From Desulfobacterales bacterium (GTDB lineage Bacteria > Desulfobacterota > Desulfobacteria > Desulfobacterales > Desulfobacteraceae): a DNA stretch of 9,370 nt. The position numbers and the translations under genes were made by a program. Below are positions 1 through 7,076 of this stretch, in pieces; positions within the stretch are counted from its first letter, which is position 1; every line of letters starts with the position of its first letter. The notes under the pieces are model-generated. The model saw only the letters and a list, made by a program, of their open reading frames with translations, did not search any database and was not told the DNA's origin. The stretch is from assembly GCA_022361095.1 (NCBI GenBank), contig JAKSBO010000540.1, positions 1-9,370 on the forward strand, in the 5' to 3' direction.

Positions 1-2033
1 AATTCGCCGTCATCCAGACCCGTCTGCATATCCAGGGCCATGGCACTTCTGGTGTCCACAATGGCCTGGCGGGCCTTGGAGTAAAAACAGATGCGGTTAC
101 GGCCCAGGTCCTTGGCCTCGTACATGGCCACATCAGCATGTTTGAGCACTTCGCTTTCATCCCGGTCCTTGCCGCGAAAAATAGCCACCCCCACCGAGAC
201 ACTGGTGTGGTGAACATGCCGGCCGTCTCCCAGCATATAAGGCCGGTTCAGATCCGATCTGATTTTCTCCGCCACGGCCATGGCTTTGTCATTGCATAGT
301 GTCTCATCACTGCCCAGGCATTCCAAAAGCACAACAAATTCATCACCGCCAAGGCGGGCGACGGTATCACTTTCCCGAACACAGCGGCCAAGGCGCCTGG
401 CCACGTCCACAAGCAGGGCATCCCCGGTATCATGGCCTTTGGTATCATTCAGGCTTTTAAAATTATCCAAATCCAGCATGAGCACGGCACCATAATCTTT
501 TTTCCTGCCGGATAAAACAACGGCATGGGCCAGTCTGTCCATAAGCATGCGCCGATTGGCAAGGCCGGTCAATGCGTCATAGAGCGCGAGCCGTCTAATC
601 CGGTTTTCAGCCTGCCTTCGTTCGGTGATATCCCAGATATAGCCGTACCATAGTGTGCCGCCGTCCATCATCCGTTCCGGCGTGGCATGCCCCTCCAACC
701 AGACCTCTCCTTTTTCAGGGTGCCTGATTCGGAACTGAGCCTTCCAGGTTCTCAAAGATATGGCCGAGGCATCAATACTGTCCCTGACCGTTTGCAGATC
801 TTCTTCATATATAAGCTCTGAAAGTGCCCGGGTATCGTTCCGGAGCACCTCAGCACTGGCCCCCCAGGTCTGATGAATCCCTTGGCTGACATATGGCATG
901 CACCCGGCTTTGTTCCTGTCCCGTTTATACTGGAAAATAAAACCGGGGATATGCCGGGACAGCTTATCCAGTCGGTTTGACAACTCTTTACGCTCGGTTA
1001 TGTCATGGATGGTACCTGAAATTTTCACGACACGGCCATCATTGTTTTTTGAAGAGGCAACTTTTTGATATACCAGCCGTTCAGACCCATCCGGCCGGAC
1101 TACCCGGAACTCCATATTCAATGCATCCGAATTCCGGGAAAGGTTATTAAATTGATTTTTGACACTAGGTTTATCTTCGGGATGGATATATTCAAGTAAA
1201 TCGTCCTTGTTCATTTCAACAGTGCTCATGGGTCTTCCCACAATCTCATATACCTGCTCCGAACAAATCAACGCCCCGGAGGCCATATCCATCTCCCAAT
1301 CCCCAACCAAAGCAATCCTCTGTGCCTCCACCAGACGCTGGTGGGTATCCGTCAACTGGGCCACGGAAACCTGCAGGGAATTAAGGGCCTGGCGTACCTG
1401 TTTTTCCAAAGGCCTGAAGATAAAAACGGCCTCCAGAATCAGGGCAACCAGGGTGGCCAGCCAGATAAGGCGCTCAAAACGTTCAATCCTGACAATGGCG
1501 GCTCTGCCGATGCGTTGATATTCATCAACCGCAGTATCCAGAAGAGGCTCAAGCACATGGGGGCCGTAATTAACCAGGTAGATATAGTCAATGGATCCGA
1601 TGGACAAACTGTCCATATCTGTTTCATACACCTGCTTGGCCCGTTTCAAGAAGCGCTGCAGTGAAGCGTCCAGCCCCATCATAGGGTCCTCATAAATGGT
1701 TACCAGGGTTTTATTGGTCACCTTGGGAATCCGGGCTTCACCATCCCCGTGTCTTAAGGCCTTGTGGGCTGCATGCATTTTATGTATGGTCAGTCCCACC
1801 TGGCTTCTGGCCTGGTTGAACTCGGTTTCATCATCGGTGGCGGCCATCACGCTTGCAAAATACGCAATGCGGTTGGTCAGGCCGGCCTGGTGGCCTGCAA
1901 GATTGATCAATTGAGAAAAATCGCGTTGTTTTGAAATGAGATGCTGCATGGCAAAAAAAGAGGTTGATACAAGAAAGGCGATGGCACCTAAACCAAATAC
2001 ATAACGCAGACGCAGATTCCCAACAATGCTCAA
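1..2033 (-). CDS. Membrane-anchored PAS-PAS-GGDEF diguanylate cyclase, C-terminus beyond window
   Basis: Predicted to make c-di-GMP from two GTP at the inner membrane. The 677 visible residues read, in order: membrane helix (about 11-29), a periplasmic segment starting LINLAGHQAGLTNR that resembles PilJ/NarX-type sensor domains, second membrane helix (about 187-204), a helical linker, PAS 1 (about 235-347, ending DITER), PAS 2 (about 355-472, ending DITERR) and GGDEF (about 480-640). The active loop is GGDEF (562-566). RESD (553-556) lies five residues before it, so the inhibitory I-site is intact. The last residues (MALDMQTGLDDGE) look like the lead-in to an EAL domain, so a bifunctional GGDEF-EAL protein is likely but unseen. 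I chose the TTG start at 2033: it follows GGGGGAGG at good spacing and keeps the first helix. The first in-frame ATG (1949) would delete that helix. A TTG at 2039 is too close to the ribosome site. Divergent from ptsP. Confidence 0.9.
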   Translation of the reverse strand, partial: MSIVGNLRLRYVFGLGAIAFLVSTSFFAMQHLISKQRDFSQLINLAGHQAGLTNRIAYFASVMAATDDETEFNQARSQVGLTIHKMHAAHKALRHGDGEARIPKVTNKTLVTIYEDPMMGLDASLQRFLKRAKQVYETDMDSLSIGSIDYIYLVNYGPHVLEPLLDTAVDEYQRIGRAAIVRIERFERLIWLATLVALILEAVFIFRPLEKQVRQALNSLQVSVAQLTDTHQRLVEAQRIALVGDWEMDMASGALICSEQVYEIVGRPMSTVEMNKDDLLEYIHPEDKPSVKNQFNNLSRNSDALNMEFRVVRPDGSERLVYQKVASSKNNDGRVVKISGTIHDITERKELSNRLDKLSRHIPGFIFQYKRDRNKAGCMPYVSQGIHQTWGASAEVLRNDTRALSELIYEEDLQTVRDSIDASAISLRTWKAQFRIRHPEKGEVWLEGHATPERMMDGGTLWYGYIWDITERRQAENRIRRLALYDALTGLANRRMLMDRLAHAVVLSGRKKDYGAVLMLDLDNFKSLNDTKGHDTGDALLVDVARRLGRCVRESDTVARLGGDEFVVLLECLGSDETLCNDKAMAVAEKIRSDLNRPYMLGDGRHVHHTSVSVGVAIFRGKDRDESEVLKHADVAMYEAKDLGRNRICFYSKARQAIVDTRSAMALDMQTGLDDGE

Positions 2034-2090
2034 AGACAAACCCTCCCCCTTTATTTAAAACGCAAACAACTTATTGAATTACTGTTATAT

Positions 2091-2139
2091 TAAGCCTGGA
2101 CTGTGAGCGAATTAAAAGAAGCCGGCCCATGGCGGTTAT
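2091..2139 (-). repeat. Inverted partial copy (D) of the intergenic repeat
   Basis: Read on the minus strand from 2139, the first 19 bases are ATAACCGCCATGGGCCGGC, matching 17 of 19 positions of the plus-strand copy at 2342. CCAGGCTT follows further on, as in that copy, but about six bases later. The rest is not clearly alignable, so this is a degenerate or partial copy. Confidence 0.5.
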
Positions 2140-2249
2140 TTACCAACACATTTTACCATTTATTTATTAGTTTACGATTATAATCGGCCCTGCTCTTTTT
2201 TCGTTGAATCTTGGACTGTTTCAAATTAAATTGGGGCCTGGCTTTGTGA

Positions 2250-2314
2250 ATAACGGCCGCGGGCCGAACCAATCTATCAACATCCTGGCTTGACCCACAA
2301 CAAAATATGAAAGA
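2250..2314 (+). repeat. Intergenic repeat copy A
   Basis: Begins ATAACGGCCGCGGGCCGA, with CCCACAACAAAATATGAAAG 44 bases from the start, as in copies B and C. The middle is diverged. Its 5' end contains the hairpin CGGCC-GCG-GGCCG. Similarity to the other copies stops near 2314, so the right third is missing or decayed. It starts 92 bases before copy B, making a tandem pair. Confidence 0.7.
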
Positions 2315-2317
2315 AGT

Positions 2318-2346
2318 TTAGCAGTTTATCGGCACTTTCATATAAC
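2318..2346 (+). promoter_or_regulatory. Candidate sigma-70 promoter for ptsP
   Basis: TTAGCA (2318-2323) and TATAAC (2341-2346) are separated by exactly 17 bases and match the -35 and -10 consensus at 4/6 and 5/6 positions. Transcription would start near 2353 and give a leader of about 130 bases containing most of repeat copy B. The -10 box overlaps the left edge of the repeat. Prediction from pattern only. Confidence 0.35.
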
Positions 2347-2439
2347 GGCCATGGGCCGACCTGACATATCATCTGCCAGGCTTCGTCCCACAACAAAGTT
2401 TGAAAGATCTGAGTAACATACCCAGACTTCCTTATAAAA
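2342..2439 (+). repeat. Intergenic repeat copy B
   Basis: A full-length copy of about 98 bases, from ATAACGGCCATGGGCCGACC to CTTATAAAA. The right half (from 2387) matches copy C at 7117 with about seven differences in 54 bases. The left end contains the short hairpin CGGCC-ATG-GGCCG. It lies in the ptsP leader and extends into an open frame ahead of the real start. Confidence 0.85.
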
Positions 2440-2483
2440 AATTGCATTGGAGGCAGGCCAAGCGTCTGTGGAGCAACAAAAAA

Positions 2484-4778
2484 ATGACTCAAAAAAAAAC
2501 CGACCACCTTAACCTGCTGTTCGACATGGGGGAACTGGCCTCCATCATCACCGGCGGATCAGATATACAAGCCTTTTTAACCGGTGCCAGCGCGCTTGTT
2601 GCCAAGCATCTGCAAGCCCATGTATGCTCCATATACCTGTTTGACTACCGCTCAAAACACCTGGTCCTGAAAGCCACCCGGGGACTGAAACCCGAAGCCG
2701 TTAACCAAATCCGCATGCTGCCCGGAGAAGGCCTGGTCGGCCAATGTTTTTCCCGGGACCAGGTTCTGCGGGTGGGAAACGCAAGAATAAGCCCGGGGTT
2801 CAAATATTTTGACAATGCCGGCGAAGATCCCTTTAACTCTTTTCTTTGTGTCCCCATCCGGCGCGGGGTTGTTAAAATCGGCGTCCTGGTTGTCCAGCAA
2901 CGGGAGATAGACCACTTCACCCTGCTTGATGAACGTGCCTTAAGGACCGCCGCCACCCAACTGGCCGGTGCCGTTGAAAATGCAAGGCTGCTCATGGCCC
3001 TGGCAACCGAGCAGACGGATACGGATGAAAATGAAGAGACTGCCTCAAATATGTTTCCCGCTTTTATTAAAGGCAAAGCAGACGGCTACGGCCTGGCCTA
3101 TGGCACAATCCGCCCGTCAAGAAGAAAGCGCAAAGCCATTTTATTTGAGGCGGACGCATCCAATATCAGTTACTCCCTGGCTGACTTTCAAACCGCTTTG
3201 GAAAACACCATTGAGGAATTAAAACTGCTGCAGGATAAATTTGCCTCAAGTCTTCCGGAAAGCGAATCTTTGATCTTCACGGCCCATTTCATGATGCTTA
3301 AAGACAAAAACTTCACGGGTAAAATGAAGCGCCTTATAGAACAGGGCACCTCACCTGTGGCAGCCATCCAGCAGCTTGTCCAAAAATACATTAAAGTATT
3401 TTCGGATAACCCCAATGCCTATATGCAGGAAAAAGCCGTTGATGTTGAGGATCTGGGCATACGTCTTTTGTCCCATCTCAAGGCGTTAAATACCCCCAGC
3501 CCCCCTGACAGGGGAACAATTTTCGTCACCCAGGATATTTACCCCTCGGACATGATGAAGCTCACGGCCGACGGCATCCGGGGCATTGTGCTGGTCGGCG
3601 GCGGTGTAACCTCCCATGTCACCATCCTTGCCCGGTCCCTGTCCATTCCGCTGATTATTGCCGATGATCCCGTCTTTATAGACCTGCCCGACACCACCCG
3701 CTTGCTGCTGGATGCCGGCCAGGGCAATATCTACATCAATCCGGACGACAATACCCTTGCCATATTCAAAGCCAACCGGGAAGCTGAAAACCGGGCAAAA
3801 GCCCAGGATATGCAACCTTCCACCTATACCCTTGACAACAGGCGTATCCGGTTGCTTGCCAACATCAACCTGCTCAGTGAAATTCATCTGGCCCGGGAAC
3901 TGAAAGCTGAAGGCATTGGCCTTTACCGTACGGAATTCCCGTTTTTGATCCGCTCGGGTTTTCCTTCGGAAGACGAACAATACATTATATACAAAGGGCT
4001 GTTTGACAAAACGGCGCATGGCACCGTCACTACGGTGCGTACGCTGGATGCCGGCGGAGACAAGGTCATCAAACACACGGATTTTATCCAGGAGGCCAAC
4101 CCGGCCTTGGGCTTGCGCTCTATCCGATTCTCCTTAAAGCACCGCCAGATTTTCCGGACACAGATCAAAGCCATTTTACGGGCGGCCCATGGCAGGCAAA
4201 AGGTCCGCCTGATGTTTCCATTAATATCTTCCATTGACGAATTCTTAGAGGCAAAACAGGTCACGGCGCAATGTATCCGCCAGATGGAACAAGAAGGGGT
4301 GCCCCATAAAAACGACCCGGAGGTGGGCATAATGATTGAACTGCCTTCCGTGCTTGCCACCATAGATGAATTTGCTCAACTGGCAGATTTTTTTGCCATC
4401 GGCACCAATGACTTTATCCAGTATATGTTGGGTGCGGACCGGGGCAATAAACTTGTAGCAGAGCATTATATACCTTATCATCCCGCCGTAAACCGGGGCA
4501 TTGCAAAAATCGCCGCAGCAGCAATCGGCCACGGCATTGATGTATCCGTGTGCGGAGAGATGGCCCATGATCCCAAGCACATCCCCTTTCTGATCGGGTT
4601 AGGTATCACCACCCTCAGCGTGGACCCCAAATTTCTGCCCCGGGTCCAGGCAACGGTCATGGGGACACGTTTTTCCCGGGCAAGCGCCTATGCCCAACGT
4701 CTGCTGGACCAGACCCGGGTCCGGTATGCTGCCGAGATGTTGAACGCCGGGCCCGGCAAAAACCGGATTATCGAGTAA
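2484..4778 (+). CDS. ptsP: Phosphoenolpyruvate-protein phosphotransferase PtsP (enzyme I-Ntr)
   Basis: Cytoplasmic enzyme I of the nitrogen PTS. It autophosphorylates from phosphoenolpyruvate and passes the phosphate to NPr and then EIIA-Ntr; neither partner gene is in the window. 764 residues, close to E. coli PtsP (748). Domains: GAF sensor (about 8-168), HPr-binding helical domain (about 195-330), phosphohistidine swivel domain with GGGVTSHVTILAR and active-site His378, then the PEP-binding barrel (about 445-740). The barrel has GLYRTEF near 480-486, ELPSVLATIDEF near 618, GTNDFIQYMLGADRGN, and VCGEMAHDP with catalytic Cys690. All key residues are present. I chose ATG 2484 because GGAG (2470-2473) precedes it at good spacing, the length fits the family, and the alternative TTG at 2400 adds 28 residues made largely of repeat sequence. 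Convergent with the transglutaminase-like gene, 21 bases away, with no obvious terminator between. Confidence 0.95.
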   Translation: MTQKKTDHLNLLFDMGELASIITGGSDIQAFLTGASALVAKHLQAHVCSIYLFDYRSKHLVLKATRGLKPEAVNQIRMLPGEGLVGQCFSRDQVLRVGNARISPGFKYFDNAGEDPFNSFLCVPIRRGVVKIGVLVVQQREIDHFTLLDERALRTAATQLAGAVENARLLMALATEQTDTDENEETASNMFPAFIKGKADGYGLAYGTIRPSRRKRKAILFEADASNISYSLADFQTALENTIEELKLLQDKFASSLPESESLIFTAHFMMLKDKNFTGKMKRLIEQGTSPVAAIQQLVQKYIKVFSDNPNAYMQEKAVDVEDLGIRLLSHLKALNTPSPPDRGTIFVTQDIYPSDMMKLTADGIRGIVLVGGGVTSHVTILARSLSIPLIIADDPVFIDLPDTTRLLLDAGQGNIYINPDDNTLAIFKANREAENRAKAQDMQPSTYTLDNRRIRLLANINLLSEIHLARELKAEGIGLYRTEFPFLIRSGFPSEDEQYIIYKGLFDKTAHGTVTTVRTLDAGGDKVIKHTDFIQEANPALGLRSIRFSLKHRQIFRTQIKAILRAAHGRQKVRLMFPLISSIDEFLEAKQVTAQCIRQMEQEGVPHKNDPEVGIMIELPSVLATIDEFAQLADFFAIGTNDFIQYMLGADRGNKLVAEHYIPYHPAVNRGIAKIAAAAIGHGIDVSVCGEMAHDPKHIPFLIGLGITTLSVDPKFLPRVQATVMGTRFSRASAYAQRLLDQTRVRYAAEMLNAGPGKNRIIE

Positions 4779-4799
4779 TAACGTCTAAGAACGGCCCAA

Positions 4800-5486
4800 T
4801 CAGGAAGATTCAGCGTCTTTCAATTCTCTTGCCTCGGCATAAAAATCACCCGAAGTCCGATCCGATTCAAAATAACGGGGATAGGCGTTCCGGTAGGCCG
4901 CCATCATCCTGTCCCAGGGCAGGTCCGCAAAATGGCCGTGGTCTTTAACATATTCCATATGCCGCTGCCCTTTGGCATCAAAGGAGTGAAACACACTGTC
5001 TTGCCGGCCGTCAAATTCAAGGGGTTTTACGCCGAAATTTCGGCACAGGCTCAAATTAAATGTTGGTGTTGCCTTGACCCATTTTCCCCCAAGAAATATA
5101 TCGGTATACCCATGCCATTTAAACAGATCCGTGCCCATTTTTGCCTTGAGTTTGGGTGTGGTCAAATGGTTCTTCACATCGGCAAATCCAAGACGGGCCG
5201 GTATGGACTGGGCCCTTAGGCAAGCTGCCAACAGCACCGCCTTGGACACGCAAAACCCCCTGCCTTTAGCCAGCACACGGCTTGCCTTAAAGCCCTCTTT
5301 CTGCCTAGGAATCTCATAGGGATCATACCGGATCTGATCCCTGACCGCGTAAAAAATGCGTACCGCCTTTTTCACAGGGTCATCCGAAGCGCCTGCATGC
5401 CGGGTTGAGAATGAAATAATCTTTTCATGATCCGAATCAATGAAAAACGTTGGTGCACAATACAAGGAGAGTTGGTTGGTCGTCAT
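4800..5486 (-). CDS. Transglutaminase-like domain protein
   Basis: 228 residues, probably cytoplasmic: no signal peptide or membrane helix. The core is that of the transglutaminase/papain-like fold: GRGFCVSKAVLLAACLRAQ with nucleophile Cys79 and a helix behind it, IPARLGF, then FKWHGYTDIFLGGKWVKATPTFN with His125. The usual third residue, an Asp in (V/L/F)DP, is Thr140 here (KATPTF), so the triad is incomplete or differently built. Bacterial members are generally cysteine proteases, amidases or crosslinking enzymes; the substrate here is unknown. ATG 5486 follows AGGA at suitable spacing. It stands alone on the minus strand, convergent with ptsP and divergent from the ferredoxin cluster, so no operon partner hints at its role. 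Confidence 0.85.
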   Translation of the reverse strand: MTTNQLSLYCAPTFFIDSDHEKIISFSTRHAGASDDPVKKAVRIFYAVRDQIRYDPYEIPRQKEGFKASRVLAKGRGFCVSKAVLLAACLRAQSIPARLGFADVKNHLTTPKLKAKMGTDLFKWHGYTDIFLGGKWVKATPTFNLSLCRNFGVKPLEFDGRQDSVFHSFDAKGQRHMEYVKDHGHFADLPWDRMMAAYRNAYPRYFESDRTSGDFYAEARELKDAESS

Positions 5487-5901
5487 AATTTATTATCCTG
5501 AAAAATAGTCATATGCCCCCAGATACCGGGTTGCGCCACTTGTGTGCTATACCTGTTACCGGCACCGAAATCAATAGCCATACATGTATCGGGATACATT
5601 TGTGTGCCACTCTTTGAGACAAATGTCGGCAATTGTTACCGTTTCGTTTTCCGATTCCATTGTTATCAACGAAGTTCAATTGCTTTTGACCGAAAAACGG
5701 ACATCCATGGCTGTCATGAGAACCGGGATTGCCGTGCGCGCCGAATTGAAGGTCAAATTCAGTGGGCCGGATCAGTTCATTCAGCGGCCCCAAAAGCTTG
5801 GCATAAATTATGCTAATATTCTATGTAGGGGTTATGTAAGACAGTCCACAGGGTCAGGCCAAGGGCAGTCGCCAGCAATGAATAATAGAAAGAGAACAAC
5901 C
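5487..5901. other. Intergenic region between divergent transglutaminase-like and HEAT-like genes
   Basis: 415 bases with no recognised gene. Open frames exist on both strands: the HEAT-like frame stays open back to 5584, and a minus-strand frame covers 5509-5793. Neither peptide resembles a known family to me. The region contains the perfect palindrome ATACATGTAT near 5580, the hairpin CATTTGT...ACAAATG around 5604-5632, two copies of TTGTGTGC and two of GTTACCG, and a strong sigma-54 promoter candidate near its right end. It could be a long regulatory region or a decayed gene. Confidence 0.5.
5798..5816 (+). promoter_or_regulatory. Candidate sigma-54 (-24/-12) promoter, also a dyad
   Basis: TTGGCATAAATTATGCTA carries the invariant GG (5800-5801) and GC (5812-5813) exactly ten bases apart, inside TTGGCA and ATGCT, close to the RpoN consensus YTGGCACNNNNNTTGCW. 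Transcription would begin near 5825, about 77 bases before the first gene of the ferredoxin cluster. The same bases form GCATAA-A-TTATGC flanked by TT and AA, so a repressor or activator operator is a real alternative. A sigma-54 activator gene lies downstream in the window (8628), but nothing shows it acts here. Confidence 0.45.
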
Positions 5902-6600
5902 ATGAAACCATACGGCAGAAAGACAAAAAAACGGGTGGGCGAAATTCTTTGGTTTGGCAATCGCAGTCAGGCCCTGGAAAGGCTGGAGCAGATTCCGGAC
6001 GCCCAGCTCACCGGCCACCTGTTCTCTTTTTTTTACAACAAAGATGAACTGATCAAGTTTCGCAGTGTAACTGCCATGGGAGAACTTGTTGCAAGGATTG
6101 CGCAAAATTCACTGGAAAAGGCCCGAATAATTATGAGGCGGATCATGTGGAACCTGAATGATGAATCAGGCGGCATCGGCTGGGGATCACCAGAGGCCAT
6201 GGGAGAGATTTTAAGCAAAAGCCCGGCCCTGGCCCGGGAATTTAAAACGATTCTTTTTTCCTACCTGGATCACAGGGGCAACCACATTGAACATGAAATG
6301 CTCCAGCGCGGCGTTTTGTGGGGCATTGGTACCTATCTTGGCGCAGCCCCCGATGAGTTGACCGGTGTGACTGAAGAACAACTTCTGGCGCACCTCTCAT
6401 CTAAAGACCCGGTTAAGTGCGGATATGCCGTCAGGGCACTGTCCAATGCCCATGGCTTTGAATCTATGGCGCTGCCCGATTTTATCCAGGCAGACCACAC
6501 AACCATTGATATTTACACCGGGTGGTATCTTACGCCTACGCGGATATCGGATATGGTTCCGGTCCGTACCCCGGAGCACGCTTTGGCCGGAAATGAATAA
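5902..6600 (+). CDS. Conserved HEAT-like protein, DVU0298-type
   Basis: 232 residues, soluble and mostly helical, with no signal or membrane segment. It has HEAT-like helix pairs (for example residues 21-65 and 157-195) and a central signature around 78-104, MRRIMWNLNDESGGIGWG followed by SPEAMGEIL. I associate this signature with HEAT-like proteins of anaerobes annotated as the DVU0298 family; that is recalled, not searched. No biochemical role is known to me. Start: ATG 5902 follows GAAAGAG at about eight bases and gives a compact protein. ATG 5878 is a weaker alternative adding eight residues; the frame is open to 5584 but the added residues do not look protein-like. First gene of a plus-strand cluster with a small helical protein and a ferredoxin, suggesting a scaffold or partner role in a redox process (inference). 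Confidence 0.8.
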   Translation: MKPYGRKTKKRVGEILWFGNRSQALERLEQIPDAQLTGHLFSFFYNKDELIKFRSVTAMGELVARIAQNSLEKARIIMRRIMWNLNDESGGIGWGSPEAMGEILSKSPALAREFKTILFSYLDHRGNHIEHEMLQRGVLWGIGTYLGAAPDELTGVTEEQLLAHLSSKDPVKCGYAVRALSNAHGFESMALPDFIQADHTTIDIYTGWYLTPTRISDMVPVRTPEHALAGNE

Positions 6601-6648
6601 TCACCAACTGTATTTACCCTGGTGTGAGACGATTAAAGAGATTTATCC

Positions 6649-6879
6649 ATGCTTAAAAAAAAATGTGACATAAACATCGCGCGCACCATTGACCTGGCCC
6701 ATAAAATGATAGAGCTGGCACAAACCGGATATGAACACCATGATGACCCGGGATGCGGTGTGCTATACGGTATCCTGTTGGATTCGGGGTACAAGCTTCT
6801 TGATCTGGCAGAAAAAGAGAAGCAGGCGCATATGTTAAAAGGCTGGTGGGTTGAATCCATTGATAAAGGAACCATTTGA
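6649..6879 (+). CDS. Small conserved-looking helical protein of unknown function
   Basis: 76 residues, not recognised. The sequence is predicted all-helical: residues about 8-27 (INIARTIDLAHKMIELAQTG), a His/Asp/Cys turn YEHHDDPGCGVLY (28-40), then a second helix LLDSGYKLLDLAEKEKQ and a Trp-rich end GWWVES. Cys6, Cys36 and His30-His31 could bind a metal, but no known motif is present. ATG 6649 follows AAAGAG. It begins 48 bases after the HEAT-like gene, and its TGA overlaps the ferredoxin ATG, so the two are probably translationally coupled. That coupling, rather than homology, is the main reason to treat it as real and linked to the ferredoxin. Confidence 0.75.
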   Translation: MLKKKCDINIARTIDLAHKMIELAQTGYEHHDDPGCGVLYGILLDSGYKLLDLAEKEKQAHMLKGWWVESIDKGTI

Positions 6880-7076
6880 TGCATAAAGGAAAAAAACCGG
6901 TAATTGATCTTGGCTGCTGCATTGAATGCGAGGTCTGTATTGACCTGGCCCCCCACGCATTTGAAATTAACGATGCGGGTTATGTGAGCATCATCCCCCT
7001 TGGCAGCTATGAGAAGGATGAAGATATCCTTGAAGCAATAAAGAACTGCCCCAAAGACTGCATCACCTGGGAATAA
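6879..7076 (+). CDS. Monocluster [4Fe-4S] ferredoxin, Desulfovibrio type
   Basis: 65-residue soluble low-potential electron carrier. Cys14-x2-Cys17-x2-Cys20 (CIECEVC) and Cys57-Pro (NCPKDC) supply the four ligands of one [4Fe-4S] cluster. The order CIECEVCIDLAPHAF ... CPKDCITWE closely parallels Desulfovibrio ferredoxins (CIACESCVEIAPGAF ... CPVQCIHWE in my recall). Two further cysteines, Cys13 and Cys61, are not expected ligands; Cys61 matches a position also Cys in such ferredoxins. There is no second cluster motif. The start is ATG 6879, overlapping the upstream stop as TGATG; an in-frame TTG three bases earlier is less likely. Last gene of the cluster, presumably carrying electrons to or from a partner outside the window. 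Its stop codon lies at the left edge of repeat copy C. Confidence 0.93.
   Translation: MHKGKKPVIDLGCCIECEVCIDLAPHAFEINDAGYVSIIPLGSYEKDEDILEAIKNCPKDCITWE

Larger units (their letters stand above)
2034..2483. other. Repeat-rich intergenic region between diguanylate cyclase and ptsP
   Basis: No convincing gene lies in these 450 bases. They hold an inverted repeat fragment (2091-2139), an AT-rich stretch with the 12-base palindrome CGATTATAATCG (2175-2186), two direct repeat copies (2250-2314 and 2342-2439) and a plausible sigma-70 promoter reading toward ptsP. The ribosome-binding site of the minus-strand cyclase gene lies at its left end. A minus-strand open frame here (2277-2507) consists mainly of repeat sequence and is not called. 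Confidence 0.7.

Noticed and set aside
2400..2483. TTG 2400 as the ptsP start
   Set aside because: The added 28 residues come largely from the repeat, the TTG has no ribosome site of note, and ATG 2484 has GGAG and a family-like length.
2277..2507. Minus-strand 76-residue open frame across the cyclase/ptsP gap
   Set aside because: It is composed mostly of repeat copies A and B read backwards and overlaps the ptsP start. Such frames arise from the repeat itself.
3486..4076. 196-residue minus-strand frame inside ptsP
   Set aside because: It lies opposite the strongly conserved enzyme I core and shows no recognisable protein features; it is a shadow of ptsP.
4779..4799. Terminator between convergent ptsP and transglutaminase-like genes
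   Set aside because: The 21-base gap has no stem-loop with a T-run on either strand.
5509..5793. 94-residue minus-strand frame in the 5487-5901 gap
   Set aside because: No recognised family and no convincing ribosome site. Kept only as a note on the region.
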